Shown here: in pieces, positions 34,990 through 46,710 of the stretch
How the letters are laid out: every line of letters begins with the position of its first letter
How positions within the stretch are numbered: position 1 is the stretch's first letter
DNA from: Adineta vaga
Lineage: Eukaryota > Rotifera
Assembly: GCA_021613535.1 (NCBI GenBank)
Contig: CP075493.1
Coordinates: forward strand, 248,001-312,000
DNA length: 64,000 nt
Direction: 5' to 3'
Notes under the pieces: model-generated
What the model saw: the letters and a program-made list of their open reading frames with translations, nothing else
The model's database searches: none
Told to the model about the DNA's origin: nothing
Made by a program: the position numbers and the translations under genes

Positions 34990-35958
34990 TAACGGCGTAA
35001 CCAGAAATTTAAGGGTGTTGGGGCTCAGCTCCATGCTATATATTATGACCTTAAATATTCATGAATTCATATATTAACACTAACATTACCAAATCTTATA
35101 GCATTGCAATAAAGTACACTTAGTAGGATATTAATAAGGTGTTTGATTTCTAAAATTGCTTAACTCGTTCGTATATAATATGCAGACAAAATATTCGAAG
35201 ACAAAAAGAAAAGATAAATTTGGTCGGTCAATGTATGATTGGCATCAGTAGGTAATGCAAATGATGTTGGCAAAACCAATAAACTATGAGAATATATACA
35301 TATGTAGATGTTAAAGACGGTGATGTTGCTGATGTAAAATCAACTGTTGGTGAATGAGTGTCGATTAATAATAAACATGGTGATATTAACTGTATGTGTT
35401 GTTGATGATGACGATGAAGGTAACAAGCTAATATCTAATGTGGGTGTTGGTATAGATTGGTTATATGTGGTTATTAAATCAACGTGTTTATTAGGATTTG
35501 GATCAGTTGTAGAACTTAAATTAAGTGCTTCACAAGAAGTAACTTCTTCATATTCCGAAGAGATAATCGAAAAATTTTATTGTTCAGCAGATATTTTTGT
35601 CTCTTTGCTGCAGATGATGAAAAGAGGGAAGTAATTGTGTTTTCCTTTGAGCTTGATTTCATTTCGACAACACCAATTCGTTTGAAGTTTCAGATTCGAA
35701 CAAGAACGTGAAAGAGAACTTATATATAGATCAGTACGTTTAATATGCAATAGAATTTTTATTAAAAAGATGTTACTATCATCTATCGTTGAGACTAAAA
35801 TATAACATTATATTAGTCTCAGTTTTCGTATGAAAAGGACTGCGCTCGAAAGCATGTCATTTTGTCAAATTTCATCAATCTTAAGTTCCTATTTAAAAAC
35901 CTTAAAATTCGGGTGGTGGAGCTGAGCTCCCGCTGGTCACCCCCTAGTTACACCACTA
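34990..35958. mobile_element. non-autonomous hAT-like element with 8-bp TSD
   Basis: Left end TAACGGCGTAACCAGAAAT, right end CCCTAGTTACACCACTA; inner ends GGGGCTCAGCTCC and GGAGCTGAGCTCCC are also complementary. GTGGTGTAACTAG-type termini are typical of hAT elements. The flanks GGTAGACG (34982-34989) and GGTAGATG (36224-36231) agree at 7 of 8 bases once the nested element at 35959-36221 is removed. The interior has no transposase. Confidence 0.75.
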
Positions 35959-36221
35959 CACTGTAAAAAAAAGGGCAGAATAATAAACCCTTTTTAGGGG
36001 TTTATTAATCCTATAATTTACAAGAAGGGTATGTTATACGTTGCACTTTCATATACCCTTAAAGGGTTTGTGAAAGTGCAACGCATAAGAATCCCTTGCC
36101 AAGTTTATAAAAAATAGGGTTTATGAGAGGATACATGACGTTCATAAACCTAAAAAAGGTTCATGTCGCGACCATCAATCCTTTTCGAGGGTTTATAATT
36201 CTACGCTTTTTTTTTACAGTG
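35959..36221. mobile_element. CACTGTAAA-type miniature element nested at the hAT end
   Basis: Starts CACTGTAAAAAAAAGGGC and ends with TTTTTTTTTACAGTG, flanked by TA on both sides (35957-35958 and 36222-36223). The interior contains several AAACCCTTTTTAGGGGTTT-like small palindromes. TA duplication suggests a Tc1/mariner-like or related mobiliser. Confidence 0.8.
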
Positions 36222-36231
36222 TAGGTAGATG

Positions 36232-36876
36232 TATATTCAAAATACCAGCTTACCACATGAGTAATAAGCATGAAAAATAACCATTAATAATTTACTATTA
36301 GTCATTATAAGATACTCTTTAAGTCTGGATACTTCTGAATCAGTGTGTATATAAATTGGTTCGAATGTCACCAAGAAAATACACGGTAATATTCCCCTCT
36401 GAACAGCAATTCATTCTCTGAATCTGCTGATGGATCAACCGAGATGATATTCATAGGTTAAAGTCATTTGGAACTCATAGTGGAACAATGAATTAGATGA
36501 TATAACGAAAAAAATAGCTATCATCGTATTCGCCTATAAAGCATTACTTGCTGTCAAAAACAAATTTTCTCCTACATCAACGGCACTTAAAATGTTGCAT
36601 GCCTTCTTTTTATACAAGTTATCACTATTCGAGATTTTTAGTCTTCTAAATTTCCACTGATATTTTGCAAAGGTAAATTCTTATTTTCTTCCAATAGTAT
36701 TGTTCAGATAGGAAACGTAGCTCAAAGACTCTGAATGAGTTTGAGCTTAAAGATCAACTTTTTTCGAAGGTGTATACATATTTCAGTAGATTGCTACAAC
36801 TAGGGTGTATTTTATCACAACTCAATGTTCTAATAAAACTTTAGATTCAATCATCTATAGTTTGCATATTAGCAAG
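36232..36876. other. upstream region of the 2OG oxygenase gene
   Basis: AT-rich, no clear core promoter motif. An in-frame upstream ATG at 36805 would add 24 residues unlike the family N-terminus. Confidence 0.4.
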
Positions 36877-39800
36877 ATGACGACGGATTTTAACAAGATA
36901 CCAATCATCGATTTTGGGAGATTTTTGAATGGCAGCCAAGAGGAAAAAAGTGAAGTTGCAAAACAAATTGGCGAAGCTTGCCGTAATGTTGGATTTTTCT
37001 ATTTGAAAAACCACGGGATATCTGCAAAACTAACTGAAGATACCTTAGTACAGGTGGAAAGATATTTCGCACTGCCTTTGGATATGAAAATGAAAGATGC
37101 TGTGACAGGACGATCTAAAGACGATGGTCGCGGATATCAACCATTTCTAGCAGAACAATTTTCAAGTGGAAAGGGAGATCGCAAAGAATCATATTACTTT
37201 GCACTGGAATTGGACGAGGATGATCCAGATGTCAAACGGGGAGGTGCACTCTATGGACCCAATCATTGGCCCGATCTGCCAGGTAAGTACCTATACAGCT
37301 ATACTGAAATTAAAAAACGATTCGTACTATTCTAGGTTTCCGAGAAGTACTTTACGATGACTACTATTTGGCTATGAAAGATTTAGCACAGCAACTTTTG
37401 AAGGCATTTGCATTGGCATTGAACCTATCCGAAAACTATTTTGATTCATTGACAGATAAACCATTAGCTAATATGTCTCTTATGCATTATCCATCACAAT
37501 CATTAGATGGAACACTCGAGCCACATAGTATAGGTAAATATATAATTTATTTTGTCTATTACATAAATGTTCTCGTAGCAGGGAAATTAAAAACTTTTGT
37601 TAGAGCCGATGTAGGGGTGCAACAAACCCAAAGCTTTGGATTTGGTTTGTCGGATTTGGGTTTGGGTTTTATTTGGTTGTCATACGTCTAAAAATCATGT
37701 GACTTTGATATTAGACAAGTTTAAATTCAAAATCCAAATCCAAACCCAAATCCAGATCTACACTAGGATTTGTTGCATCCCTAAGCCGATGAATAGTTTT
37801 CGAGCTTTTAGCTATTAGAGTGATAAGGTTACCATTGTTTATCTTTACAGATGCACTCAGTGTCAGTCAGACCGGGTGCAAAATGAAGTAACTCATAATC
37901 TATTTGCTATCGAGTAATCCTAGGAACTTGCGTTACATTAATGTACTATAATTGTTTTATTTCTGAATATATATATATCCGTTAATAAGAGCAGAGATTT
38001 GACAGGATATTACTTTTTCAGCAGATAATTAGTTCAATAGATAAATATACAGAAGTCACATAATTGTCATGTATAGATAGAGCACAACTTATCAGTAAGT
38101 TAATAGAGTTTGAATTAACTAAATCTATATTCAATGCGACTGTATTGGCACATGTCTACCTACCTTTAACATTGCTTTTTGATCGATATTACCCTCATTC
38201 TTGTGTGTAAGTGATACTGAATATTATACCTCTGAGCACTAGAATTTTCCAAATTCAACTAGTGTTTAACTTTAAACGCTAGGATAGGAGATCAGAAGTC
38301 TTTCCAACTGTATTTAGCTCAATATTTTCGAGAATCATTTAATAAATCCGAATATTTATGTAAATGCTGTGTTCGTGATGTGAAAATTCAAGTGTGAAAA
38401 AGATGTTTTCATTAATTAATGATGCCTATGCTCTAGACAGAGCTAAGAGGAAATTATTTGTACTTGGGTTTTTCAGACTTCTTAAGTATTAAGTACAAGT
38501 ACAAAGTATTCATCAAATTTACTGGTACTTGTGTTCAAGCACAAAACCGGTACTTTTGTACTTTGTACTTGATGTTAGGAAATAGCAATATTATTTTATT
38601 ACTCAAATGCTTTCGGTTTTTCAGAACTTTCGCAGTTTTCCGTGACGTCGTTGTGATCACGTTGAAATTGATTTGTTAACGATTCTCTTATCGGAAATCA
38701 AAACATTATTATAACCATAATTAAAGCTAAATCTTATGCTTTAGAGCTAGAGGGACGGTGGTTGCATAGGTAAGAAAGAGATCGCATTCACATACAACTT
38801 CACAAACGTTTTGAGTCAAACTATATAAGACATCTGAATAATAATCGTTGTTAAAATTTCCTATCCTCGCTGTATATTTTCATTGTTTCTCGAGTACCAA
38901 GTATAAAAGTACAAGTTTTGTACTCAGGTATAAGTACGGAAGTATCTGTTGAAAGTAAAAGTATAAGTACGAGTTCATATTCTCCAATTACAAGTGTGGT
39001 ACTTTTACTCGTCCAAGCTCTGATTCCACTTTTTGTTCTTTTATTGTATTCTAAAATTTGCTAAGCCTGACGTAAGTCAAAATACCTCCTGCTTGTAGTA
39101 CTTGCGGTAATAAACCCAAATGACTCTTCTTGTGAAACATTTCTTACTGGTTTTTAATGAGAAGCTAACAAAACAACGGGATCTATCGAATGAAAATCTA
39201 AAAGAGACGGTGTCTACCCATCCGAGTAATTTACTAAATCAATAACGAATCGATGGTGAACAGTCTGTAAAAGAATTTATTGAATATCATCATGAGAGGT
39301 TCAGTGTCAAAAGAAGGGAAAAAACACGCAGTTCTATTCATTAAAGGTCTACATAGCGGAACATTCTTACAACTCATAATGTGTTTTTCAAGACCCACCG
39401 CTCACTCCATAGTCGATTGTTGACTTATAAATATTTAAATGAACTGACTGTGTGCATATGTTGAAGTCTTGATGGAAAAGCTACGATAAAATTTGCAGCT
39501 CGATATATTGGTATTTGACAGAGATCATCACCAACCAAAAGTCAAATATAACCATTTTCGCACCTATAGTTGTCGATCTCGAATGGTTTCATCTATGAAT
39601 TTTTTTATTGGAGAGAGCATATAAAGATCCAGGAAATTACGTTGTTCTTTTTTTTGCTAACCTCTTTGTTTTAACGTGGATAATTTCATTAGCAAGTTGA
39701 AGCTCTAAAAAACACTCTAAAAAATTGAATAAGTGCTTGCATTTGTGTTTATAAGAAAAACAGACTTACATTTTAAAGTAAATGTGGAAACTTCGGATTT

Positions 39801-42032
39801 TGTCTGACGTGAGAGTTATGTGTACTGCAAAAAGTGTATGATATAGATGCATCATTCTCGAACATCTGAACACTAAAAATATCATAAATTTATTTTTATC
39901 GAAACGATCTCTGTTGACTGTTGCTAATCTGAAAAGATGTAGAAACGAATACAGCTCATTTTTCATCTCTCCGCTTTTATTTACCTTATGACTACCAACT
40001 TTCTTATACGTTAATTCCGATTGGTCACTACTCAACCGATGTAGTTTCGAGGAACACGAACGACAAATTCGAGTTCTCCGACTCAGAAAACTTCGAAGTA
40101 AGATATCTGTCATCGGAAGATAGAGCTTTAATTTTGAATTAACGAGTGCTGCTAATATTAGATTCATTTCTTGTATAGTTATGTTTGCATTTAAGAGACG
40201 TTCCATGGTTCGATCGAGCATTTGTGTCCCACGAAAAAATTTTAACCTACCGTTTTGATTATGCCAAACGAAAGAGCATGTAAAAAGCATCTAAATCCAA
40301 AGTTCCAGCATTTTTTAAGTGACTTACGGCCGATTTCGCAAGTACTTTCTTCAACATGCTCAAATTATAGTTTTACATATTTTCGATTTATTGGGTACTC
40401 AATATTTCATTATTATCTCCTCTAAAAAACATTCAAATTAAACTTAAAAATATGTCAAATGGTAGAGCAGATTGAGTTCTACAAAACTACATATTTAGAA
40501 TTTATTGAAAAAAGTTTCTCACAAACCTAAAAGCCTTAAACTGCCTATAATGATTTAAAAGAACTTGAAATTTTGAGGAGATTTTTAGTATTTTCATGAA
40601 AAAACAGACAGAAAAAACATCAGGTCGACAAAAGTTACAAGTGGACTTGATAGAGCGGAAGAAACTGCACAAGATGCAATGAAAAAAAATTACCTATAAA
40701 ATGCACAAAGTACCCTAACTTACTACAAAAATCCGGAAATATCATGTTTTCTATAGTAGTTTTCCATAGAATTGTCAAAATTTTTCTCTTACACGCAACA
40801 TAATTATGACTTATTCACTCTAAAGCAGATAGAACTTCTAAAGGTTCGTTATTGCAGTACCCCTGGGCGAATATCACTGTGGGTGAGGTAGGATCTGGGT
40901 GAAAACCAGGGTGAGTGGTTTTGGAGATGGGTGAATGTCAATGTGGGTGAAGTGTGGTTGAGCGGTGGGGAGGTGTCAGATAGGTGTAATACTAACACCC
41001 ACACCCATCCTCTATGTCCCTGTGTATTCGGCTAGGGATGTTACATGTATTTGTTAAAGGATTAAGTTAGCATGAACTTTCGCAAAGTCTGCCGCTAAAT
41101 ACCAGTTCCATATATTTTCTCTTTACCCCTGTTGACACTTTACTCTGGTAGAGAATTTCAAGCGCTATCAGAATCTGCCATTGCTTCCTGCTAAAAGTGT
41201 TCTGTTGACCGCAATATCCTCGAAATACATAATCCGGCTTTTGCTTTCCACAGGTATATATGTAGAAATCATTTCATATTCATAAGTATAATGGCATTAT
41301 TTCACTGTTTCTTTATCAAAATGTTCGAAGCATCATCGAATCTAAATAATAATAGATCAATACAATAAAAGGATACACGTATTCTGATAATTATATCTGA
41401 TGAGAAATCGTAACGATTCAGCTAAGATATTGTCACTCAAGATACTTATAGACTTCTGTAAAAGATAATATTTTTTAACCTATTTGCGAGAAGATCAACA
41501 TAAACACTTCCTCGTCAGATTACATTAATTAACGAATAAATCCCAATTATAATATAATTGCTATTCTGCTGTTTTGTTAAACGTAGGATGTCGTGCACAT
41601 ACAGATATTGGGGCGTTCACACTTCTACAACAGTCGAGAGATGTTATAGCGTTACAGGTAAAAAATCATGAAGGACAATGGATCGACGCGGAGCCAATTG
41701 AAGGAACTTTAGTTATTAATATTGGTGATGCAATGCAGCGATGGACAAATGATCAGTTCGTTTCTACAGTGCATCGTGTGATCAATATTGGCGGTGAAGA
41801 TAGATACTCAGTTGCAATGTTTTATGGACCGAACTTTTTTGCAAACATTGATTGTATTCCAACGTGCTACAATGCTGAAACAAATCCAAAAAAGTATGAA
41901 CCAATCCTTGCCGGTGAATTCGTGATGAGTAGAATTGCCGATATGTATACGCCAAAGTTTGAAGATATCGATATTGGAAGACTACCCAATACATCAAAGA
42001 GTGATACCATCAAAAACAAACATACATCATAA
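36877..42032 (+). CDS. 2-oxoglutarate/Fe(II)-dependent oxygenase, isopenicillin N synthase-like
   Basis: Three exons, 36877-37282, 37336-37533 and 41587-42032, giving 349 residues; both introns are GT-AG and preserve frame. The N-terminal DIOX_N part begins KIPIIDFGRFL with GFFYLKNHGI (about 41-50). The double-stranded beta-helix core holds the iron ligands H206 and D208 (AHTDIGAFTLL) and H264 (STVHRV); R274 with S276 (RYS) is the 2-oxoglutarate-binding pair. Length and motifs are those of the soluble IPNS-like family, which hydroxylates or desaturates small molecules; the substrate is not predictable. The first intron is 53 nt but the second is 4,053 nt and carries several transposon remnants and telomere-like repeats. 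Met36877 is chosen because MTTDFNKIPIIDF fits family N-termini. The coding sequence is intact. Animal members of this IPNS-like group are often acquired from bacteria, fungi or plants. Confidence 0.9.
37612..37783. mobile_element. 172-bp hAT MITE in oxygenase intron
   Basis: Ends TAGGGGTGCAACAAACCC and GGATTTGTTGCATCCCTA are inverted repeats, flanked by a perfect 8-bp duplication AGCCGATG (37604-37611 and 37784-37791). The interior is TTTGGG/CCCAAA-rich and self-complementary. Confidence 0.9.
38438..39022. mobile_element. GTACTT-rich non-autonomous hAT element in oxygenase intron
   Basis: Left CAGAGCTAAGAGGAAAT, right (reverse complement) CAGAGCTTGGACGAGTA. Both ends carry subterminal arrays of GTACTTGT/AAGTACAAGT units like those of the autonomous hAT at 16.2-19.6 kb. 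No clear 8-bp duplication (GCTCTAGA left, ATTCCACT right). The interior is non-coding. Confidence 0.7.
39766..40290 (-). CDS. unrecognised 174-codon open frame inside the oxygenase intron
   Basis: Antisense to the host gene, starting at Met 40290. No recognised domain. It has a Cys/Arg/Ser-rich middle (RICRSCSS) and no signal peptide. Length exceeds chance expectation for this AT-rich DNA only modestly. Could be the remnant of a transposon gene; confidence is low. Confidence 0.2.
   Translation of the reverse strand: MLFTCSFVWHNQNGRLKFFRGTQMLDRTMERLLNANITIQEMNLILAALVNSKLKLYLPMTDILLRSFLSRRTRICRSCSSKLHRLSSDQSELTYKKVGSHKVNKSGEMKNELYSFLHLFRLATVNRDRFDKNKFMIFLVFRCSRMMHLYHTLFAVHITLTSDKIRSFHIYFKM
40855..41022. 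repeat. telomere-like G-rich block with C-rich end
   Basis: Irregular GGGTGA/GTGGGTG units for about 120 bp, then ACACCCACACCCATCC. Degenerate inverted pair inside the oxygenase intron. Confidence 0.6.
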
Positions 42033-42429
42033 TAGGAACGGACTCTTAATCTTCAGTTGACTATTTGCATACCGCATCCCGAACTTTATATCCCTATTAC
42101 ATTTGCGGTAGACATATATTCCCTTTATATTTATTATTTCTTTTAAACGCTAACAAAAGAGCGTGCACAATAATCACAAAACTATTGTTTTTCACTTTCA
42201 TCGATAAATAGATTATTTTGTGAGTATGGATATGAAAGTGTGTAGTTAACGTGATCATGATTTTGTTCTAGCTAAAAGACTTTTTAGACGACTTAAATAG
42301 CAGCACGTATTCGAATGATTCAAAAATCATAAGCAAAGTACATAACCTATATCTCGATCCAAACAATTGACAAGGAATCATGAAACTCCTATGCTAGGAG
42401 TAGCGGTGTAACCAGAAATGTGAGGGTTG

Positions 42430-42656
42430 CACTCTGTAAAAAAAAGTGTCATAGTGAAACTTTTTTCGGCACCATTTTCAGAAGCTTTTCAGGTTGTAGT
42501 AAAAAAATCTAGCACTTAAAATGGATTTAGCAAGATATGTGGAGCCATAAAAGGTTTTGCACTTTTCTGCTAGAACCGAAAAAAGGTTTCTTGAAATGTT
42601 ACTCAAATCTAGAACCTTGTATGGTTCACTATTACCGTTTTTTTTAGAGAGTAGTG
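42430..42656. mobile_element. CACT...TAAAAAAAA miniature element
   Basis: Left CACTCTGTAAAAAAAAGTG, right (reverse complement) CACTACTCTCTAAAAAAAA. The interior includes TAGAACC/GGTTC motifs. It separates GAGGGTTG from GCTCAGCC, which are adjacent in the related hAT copy at 35.0 kb. Confidence 0.6.
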
Positions 42657-42683
42657 CTCAGCCGCCACACTATATCTACGGTA

Positions 42684-42770
42684 TGATGTAAAAATCTCGA
42701 AAGAAAAAATCTCGAAAATTTCGAGAAAAAGACGTTAAAAGTGGCGCTATTTTTCGAGATTTTTACATCA
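42684..42770. repeat. 87-bp palindrome
   Basis: TGATGTAAAAATCTCGAAA pairs with TTTCGAGATTTTTACATCA; the middle contains a further CTCGAAAATTTCGAG palindrome. Confidence 0.8.
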
Positions 42771-42873
42771 AATCATATCTACTCTCGATGAAACTGTACG
42801 ACACACCTAGTTTTGGGATTATTCTGTCGAAAGAATTCGATTCAAACCTTATTTCTATGACAAAGGGACATCT

Positions 42874-44013
42874 CAATGGGGAAACGACGGATTTTTAGAC
42901 TTTAAGGTACTTTTAAGTACTTGAGATATACTTTGAGCTACTTGAAGTTACTGAAGTTACTTAAAGCTACTTAGACCTATTTGAAGCTACTTCAGGTCAC
43001 TTTAATTTTCCGTAATATATGGATCTGATCTTTATGCCGAATTTTTAGGACTCAAGTTCGTCATAAATTCTGCATAGTACGACATTACGTTAAAATTTTC
43101 TTTAAAATAAAAAAATATTATGTAAAAACTGTTTAGCACGTGTCTTAAGACAGTATATTGAAAACAATGAGATAAAATACAAACATGAATGCTTTGCTAC
43201 GTCTATATGAAGAAAACAAAAAAGAAAGTGTTCATCTGCGGCTTCGTTTTGTTGAAGGACATTACTGTGATTCCGGTGCTATACAACGTTTTGTTTGCTG
43301 GTTAATTGGGATCTTGAAATTGAAATTTTCTTAGGTATTGATTGTGTATCTGTAGTTTCATCAGTGCATACTTGTACAGGTGGCAAACATGCTCGAGATA
43401 TTGGAACATGTAATGATGAGAATATTGATTGCAACTGTTGCTGCTATATCGGTGCTTTTTTGTTGTTTCTTTTGATTTCTGTCATATGAATACATCCAGT
43501 GGAATGCAAGTGTTTAGAATAATTGGACGTTTGTATTTTCGAACGATTACACCATAATGTAATCTTTTCCCTACATTTGCACTGAATAGTAGCTTGCACA
43601 GTACAGTTTTGATCGAATCGAATATTTAATGTAAAATCAATATCTTCTTCTAATTGAAAATTTTCTAAATTAAAATTGCCTCTGTTGTCCTTACATCAGT
43701 TTTTTTTATTAATTGAAGAATATATGGTTTAGGTTCATTCTTAATAATTCTTCATAGAAATTGCATTTTATTTGATAAACCGATAACTTTTCAAGACCAT
43801 CACTCGACGTTTATGATACTTGTCTGAACTTTATGAGACTTTGAAGATACCTGAAATCACTTTAGAGATAGTTAGTTATACTTCGAAGATACCTGAAAAT
43901 ACTTGATGCTAGTTTTAATCTACATGGAGTTACATCTAACAAATTGTTTGTACTTCAAGTTACTTTTAAACTTTCATATACTTTTGTACTTGAAGTCCGC
44001 CGTTTTCCCCTTG
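42874..44013. mobile_element. 1.1-kb element with GGGGAAA ends and ACTT arrays
   Basis: Left end CAATGGGGAAACGACGGA, right end (reverse complement) CAAGGGGAAAACGGCGGA. Next to each end is an array of ACTTGAAG/TACTTNAAGCTACT units. ACATCT occurs next to the left end and within 2 bp of the right end, perhaps the target duplication. The interior holds a decayed minus-strand coding segment. Confidence 0.65.
43192..43705 (-). pseudogene. decayed transposon-borne coding segment
   Basis: About 170 codons read in one minus-strand frame with two in-frame TAG codons. The first part contains VQATIQCKCREKITLWC and SNYSKHLHSTGC, a spacing like a CxC...HxxxxC zinc-binding motif; the rest is Ser/Thr/Gln-rich, like linker regions. 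Found inside the GGGGAAA-ended element, so probably a relic of that element's protein. No family name can be given. Confidence 0.45.
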
Positions 44014-44724
44014 GTACATCTGCTATTGCTCAGCACACTCTGTGAATTGTGGGTGTGTAGCATGAGAACAGATAGGAGAAAGTGCAAAGATGCCTCATGT
44101 ACTTATATAACTTTTGGAGAAAATATGATGTTTTCTGCATTAACTCCGTTTGGATAACGTTAATGTTTAACAAACAAACGTGTTCCTATAAATCTCTCAG
44201 GAATATGTGCGCAGAAATATCTCAAAGAAAAAACACATAAAGTTGGAGACAAAACGAGAAAAAACATAATCAATGCTTTAAAGACTACATAACTGATAAC
44301 AAAATTCATCAAAAAACACCAATATCACTAAATTTTTGAGTACTGTATTAAAGTACATTTAGAACTATTTGTTAGGTGTTTGGTCTCTGTAAATGACCAA
44401 CTCATGTGTACATACAAACAGAATATTCCAAAGACAGTGGAAACGCATAACTTTTTATTCCAACGTAATCTGATAACTGTTATGAACATCTTTCTTCGAA
44501 ATTTAGTTCAATGTCACGTTCAAAGGAAATAATACTCAGTCGATCATCAGTCATTCTGTTTCTAGTTGTCGTTCTGATCATTTTCATTTCTGAGAACGTT
44601 CCTTTCACGTGTCTTCGATGATACTGGTATAGAATGCTCTTTTTATCAATTTAACAAGTGTTGATACAGCTCATATGTAGGTCAATGCTGTAGATATGCA
44701 ATGGTTTCATTATTGCAAGACGAT

Positions 44725-45205
44725 ATTAATAATATCGATAACATAATATAAAGACTAGAACGAATTTTGTTTGTTGAATACATGAAAACTTTTATGTAGC
44801 AGGATTTTTCGAGCTTTATCGATCATTTTCATCGATACGACTAACAAAATTCAATGAAAGAAAACAGATGTTGCCATTAGAAAATTAAGAACAAATATGA
44901 AATTAAATGTTGAGAATTTAATTTTGAACTAATTTTGTTGGGTTTCAATGACTAACCTTAACTTGACATCAATAACTAATCATGGCAATGGATACAAAGT
45001 GCTTCATTTGTCAGCAATAATGAATATATTTGGTGTTGATAACAGATTATTTTTCTAGTTATAACATCTGTTTTCTTTTATTGAATTTCGTTCGTGATAT
45101 AGTTGAAGATGATCAATACAGGCCGAAAATTCCTGCTAAAATAAGTTTTTATATTTTCAACAAAAAAATCGTTCTAGTCTTTACATTATGGTACTGATAT
45201 TAAAA
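44725..45205. repeat. foldback-like palindrome
   Basis: Arms about 44725-44870 and 45060-45205: CATAATATAAAGACTAGAAC pairs with the region around 45170-45190, and AAAGAAAACAGATGTT with AACATCTGTTTTCTTT. The spacer of about 190 bp is AT-rich. First of a series of palindromes up to 52.6 kb. Confidence 0.75.
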
Positions 45206-45714
45206 TCTCATGTATTATTACGTCATAATTATAGAGATAGTTCAGCTTGAAAAATAAATTCAATTGTGACGATTTCCGATCCAAGAGATGAGAATAAGTA
45301 TGTGTATTCTTTTATTTCATCCAAAGAAATCGTATCTATACTGTATTTCCCTCGTCCTTATATAGTTCTCGGTACATACAGTGTCACACTACAGAAAAAT
45401 ATCAAACTCCATAGATAATATGTAAAACCTGTTGCTATCATTAAGTGAGGTTATGGATCAAAGAAGCATGCGATCAAAGTTCGCTCTAGAGGAAGATAAT
45501 CTATGTCAAGCATGAGGGAAAGTCCAAACACATCATGCATAAGAGTGGAACTATCATATGGATATCATATGAATGTCACATCATAAAAATATATAAGGAA
45601 AGAAAACATATGAGTATATCGATAGCTCTCCGTTGAGTACATAAGATAAGAGGTTAATATCTAAGTGTAAACAGAAAGAAGGAAAATAGAGGATGATCGT
45701 TTAGCTCGCCGACA

Positions 45715-45785
45715 CAAGAGAAGAAGAGAAAAGGAAAAGGAAAAGGAAAGAGAAAGTATGGAGAAAAGGGAAGAAGGGAGAAATA
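45715..45785. repeat. polypurine tract
   Basis: AGAGAAGAAGAGAAAAGGAAAAGG-type sequence, purine-only for most of 70 bp. Confidence 0.85.
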
Positions 45786-46110
45786 AGCTCCAAGGACAAA
45801 TATTGTAATGTATGAGAAGCAGAAAGATAGTGTACAATCATTGAGATTGTCACATCAGTCTCAGTTGAAAAAAGATTATATAAGAACGGACGTCTTTTCA
45901 TGAAATTTCACTCGTCTTAAGTTTAAATTTATAAACGCTAAAACGTGGGTGGCAGGACTGAGCCCCTGTTGGTCCCACCTTAGTTACACCGCTACAGAGC
46001 ACAGATAAATAACCTTATAGTTGGTATGATTGAGTGTAGAGTGGGGTGTAAGAAGATTCGCCATGAACAGGTTCGTTCTTTTACAAGGGACTTCCCAGAT
46101 TAAAAAAATT

Positions 46111-46471
46111 GATGCTTTACTGAGCCTCCAAAAAAAGTTCCGTCGCTACGAAAAAGTCTCCAGACATGTTCACAGTAGCAAAATGCAAGACCTACACAAT
46201 TTCACATGAAAATCGAATGGTTCGGCATTAAACTCTAATATTCTTGTAGAGTTTAATGCAAAACTTTTAGAGTTTCGCATTTAGCTACGAAACGTATTTT
46301 TGATGCACTGAACTTAAAAAATGTTTCGCGGTAGAAGGACCCTTCTGCCGATACATGGCACAATCCTTTAATGATTTTGTAAGATTTTTTATCTTGTTTT
46401 TGGTACCGTGGACATGTATGAAGACTTTTTCGTAGCGACGGATCCTTTTTTGGAGGCTCAGTAAAGCATTC
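46111..46471. repeat. palindrome with TACTGAGCCTCC arms
   Basis: GATGCTTTACTGAGCCTCCA pairs with TGGAGGCTCAGTAAAGCATT, and GTCGCTACGAAAAAGTC with GACTTTTTCGTAGCGAC. Arms about 60 bp, spacer about 230 bp. Possibly a mariner-like miniature element. Confidence 0.8.
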
Positions 46472-46710
46472 ATTTTTAGGGCGTTCCTCCGTACAGCATA
46501 AAAATGACTCAAATATTCATGAAATTCTGACAAAGAACTAAAATCAATTCAAACTAATATTATAATATCTCAACACAACTTATAGCAATAAATTGATTCA
46601 TCAGAGAGTCAGGTTAGGAAACCAATAGAATAGATTGTCAGCTTCATATATGAGCCATGAAAGGGTCATCAGCGAAAGAGAACGAAAGAAAGATAGAATG
46701 GAGAAAAAGT

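Larger units (their letters stand above)
42401..45994. mobile_element. second copy of the GTAACCAG hAT-like family, heavily interrupted
   Basis: Left end TAGCGGTGTAACCAGAAAT with interrupted GCTCAGCC; right end GGACTGAGCCCCTGTTGG...TTAGTTACACCGCTA. Both match the ends of the 34990-35958 element. The right interior (AGTCTCAGTT, TCACTCGTCTTAAGTTTAAA) also resembles that copy. Flanking 8-mers (GCTAGGAG, CAGAGCAC) do not match. The 3.6-kb span includes at least four other insertions. Confidence 0.55.

Noticed and set aside
35347-35634. 95-codon frame as a gene
   Set aside because: It lies within the non-autonomous hAT-like element and is rich in simple Asp/Val codons with no motif.
38430-39030. 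8-bp target-site duplication for the GTACTT element
   Set aside because: Flanking 8-mers GCTCTAGA and ATTCCACT differ.
45300-45990. Possible solo LTR
   Set aside because: No clear TG...CA ends, no duplication and no second copy were established; the right part is explained by the hAT-like end.
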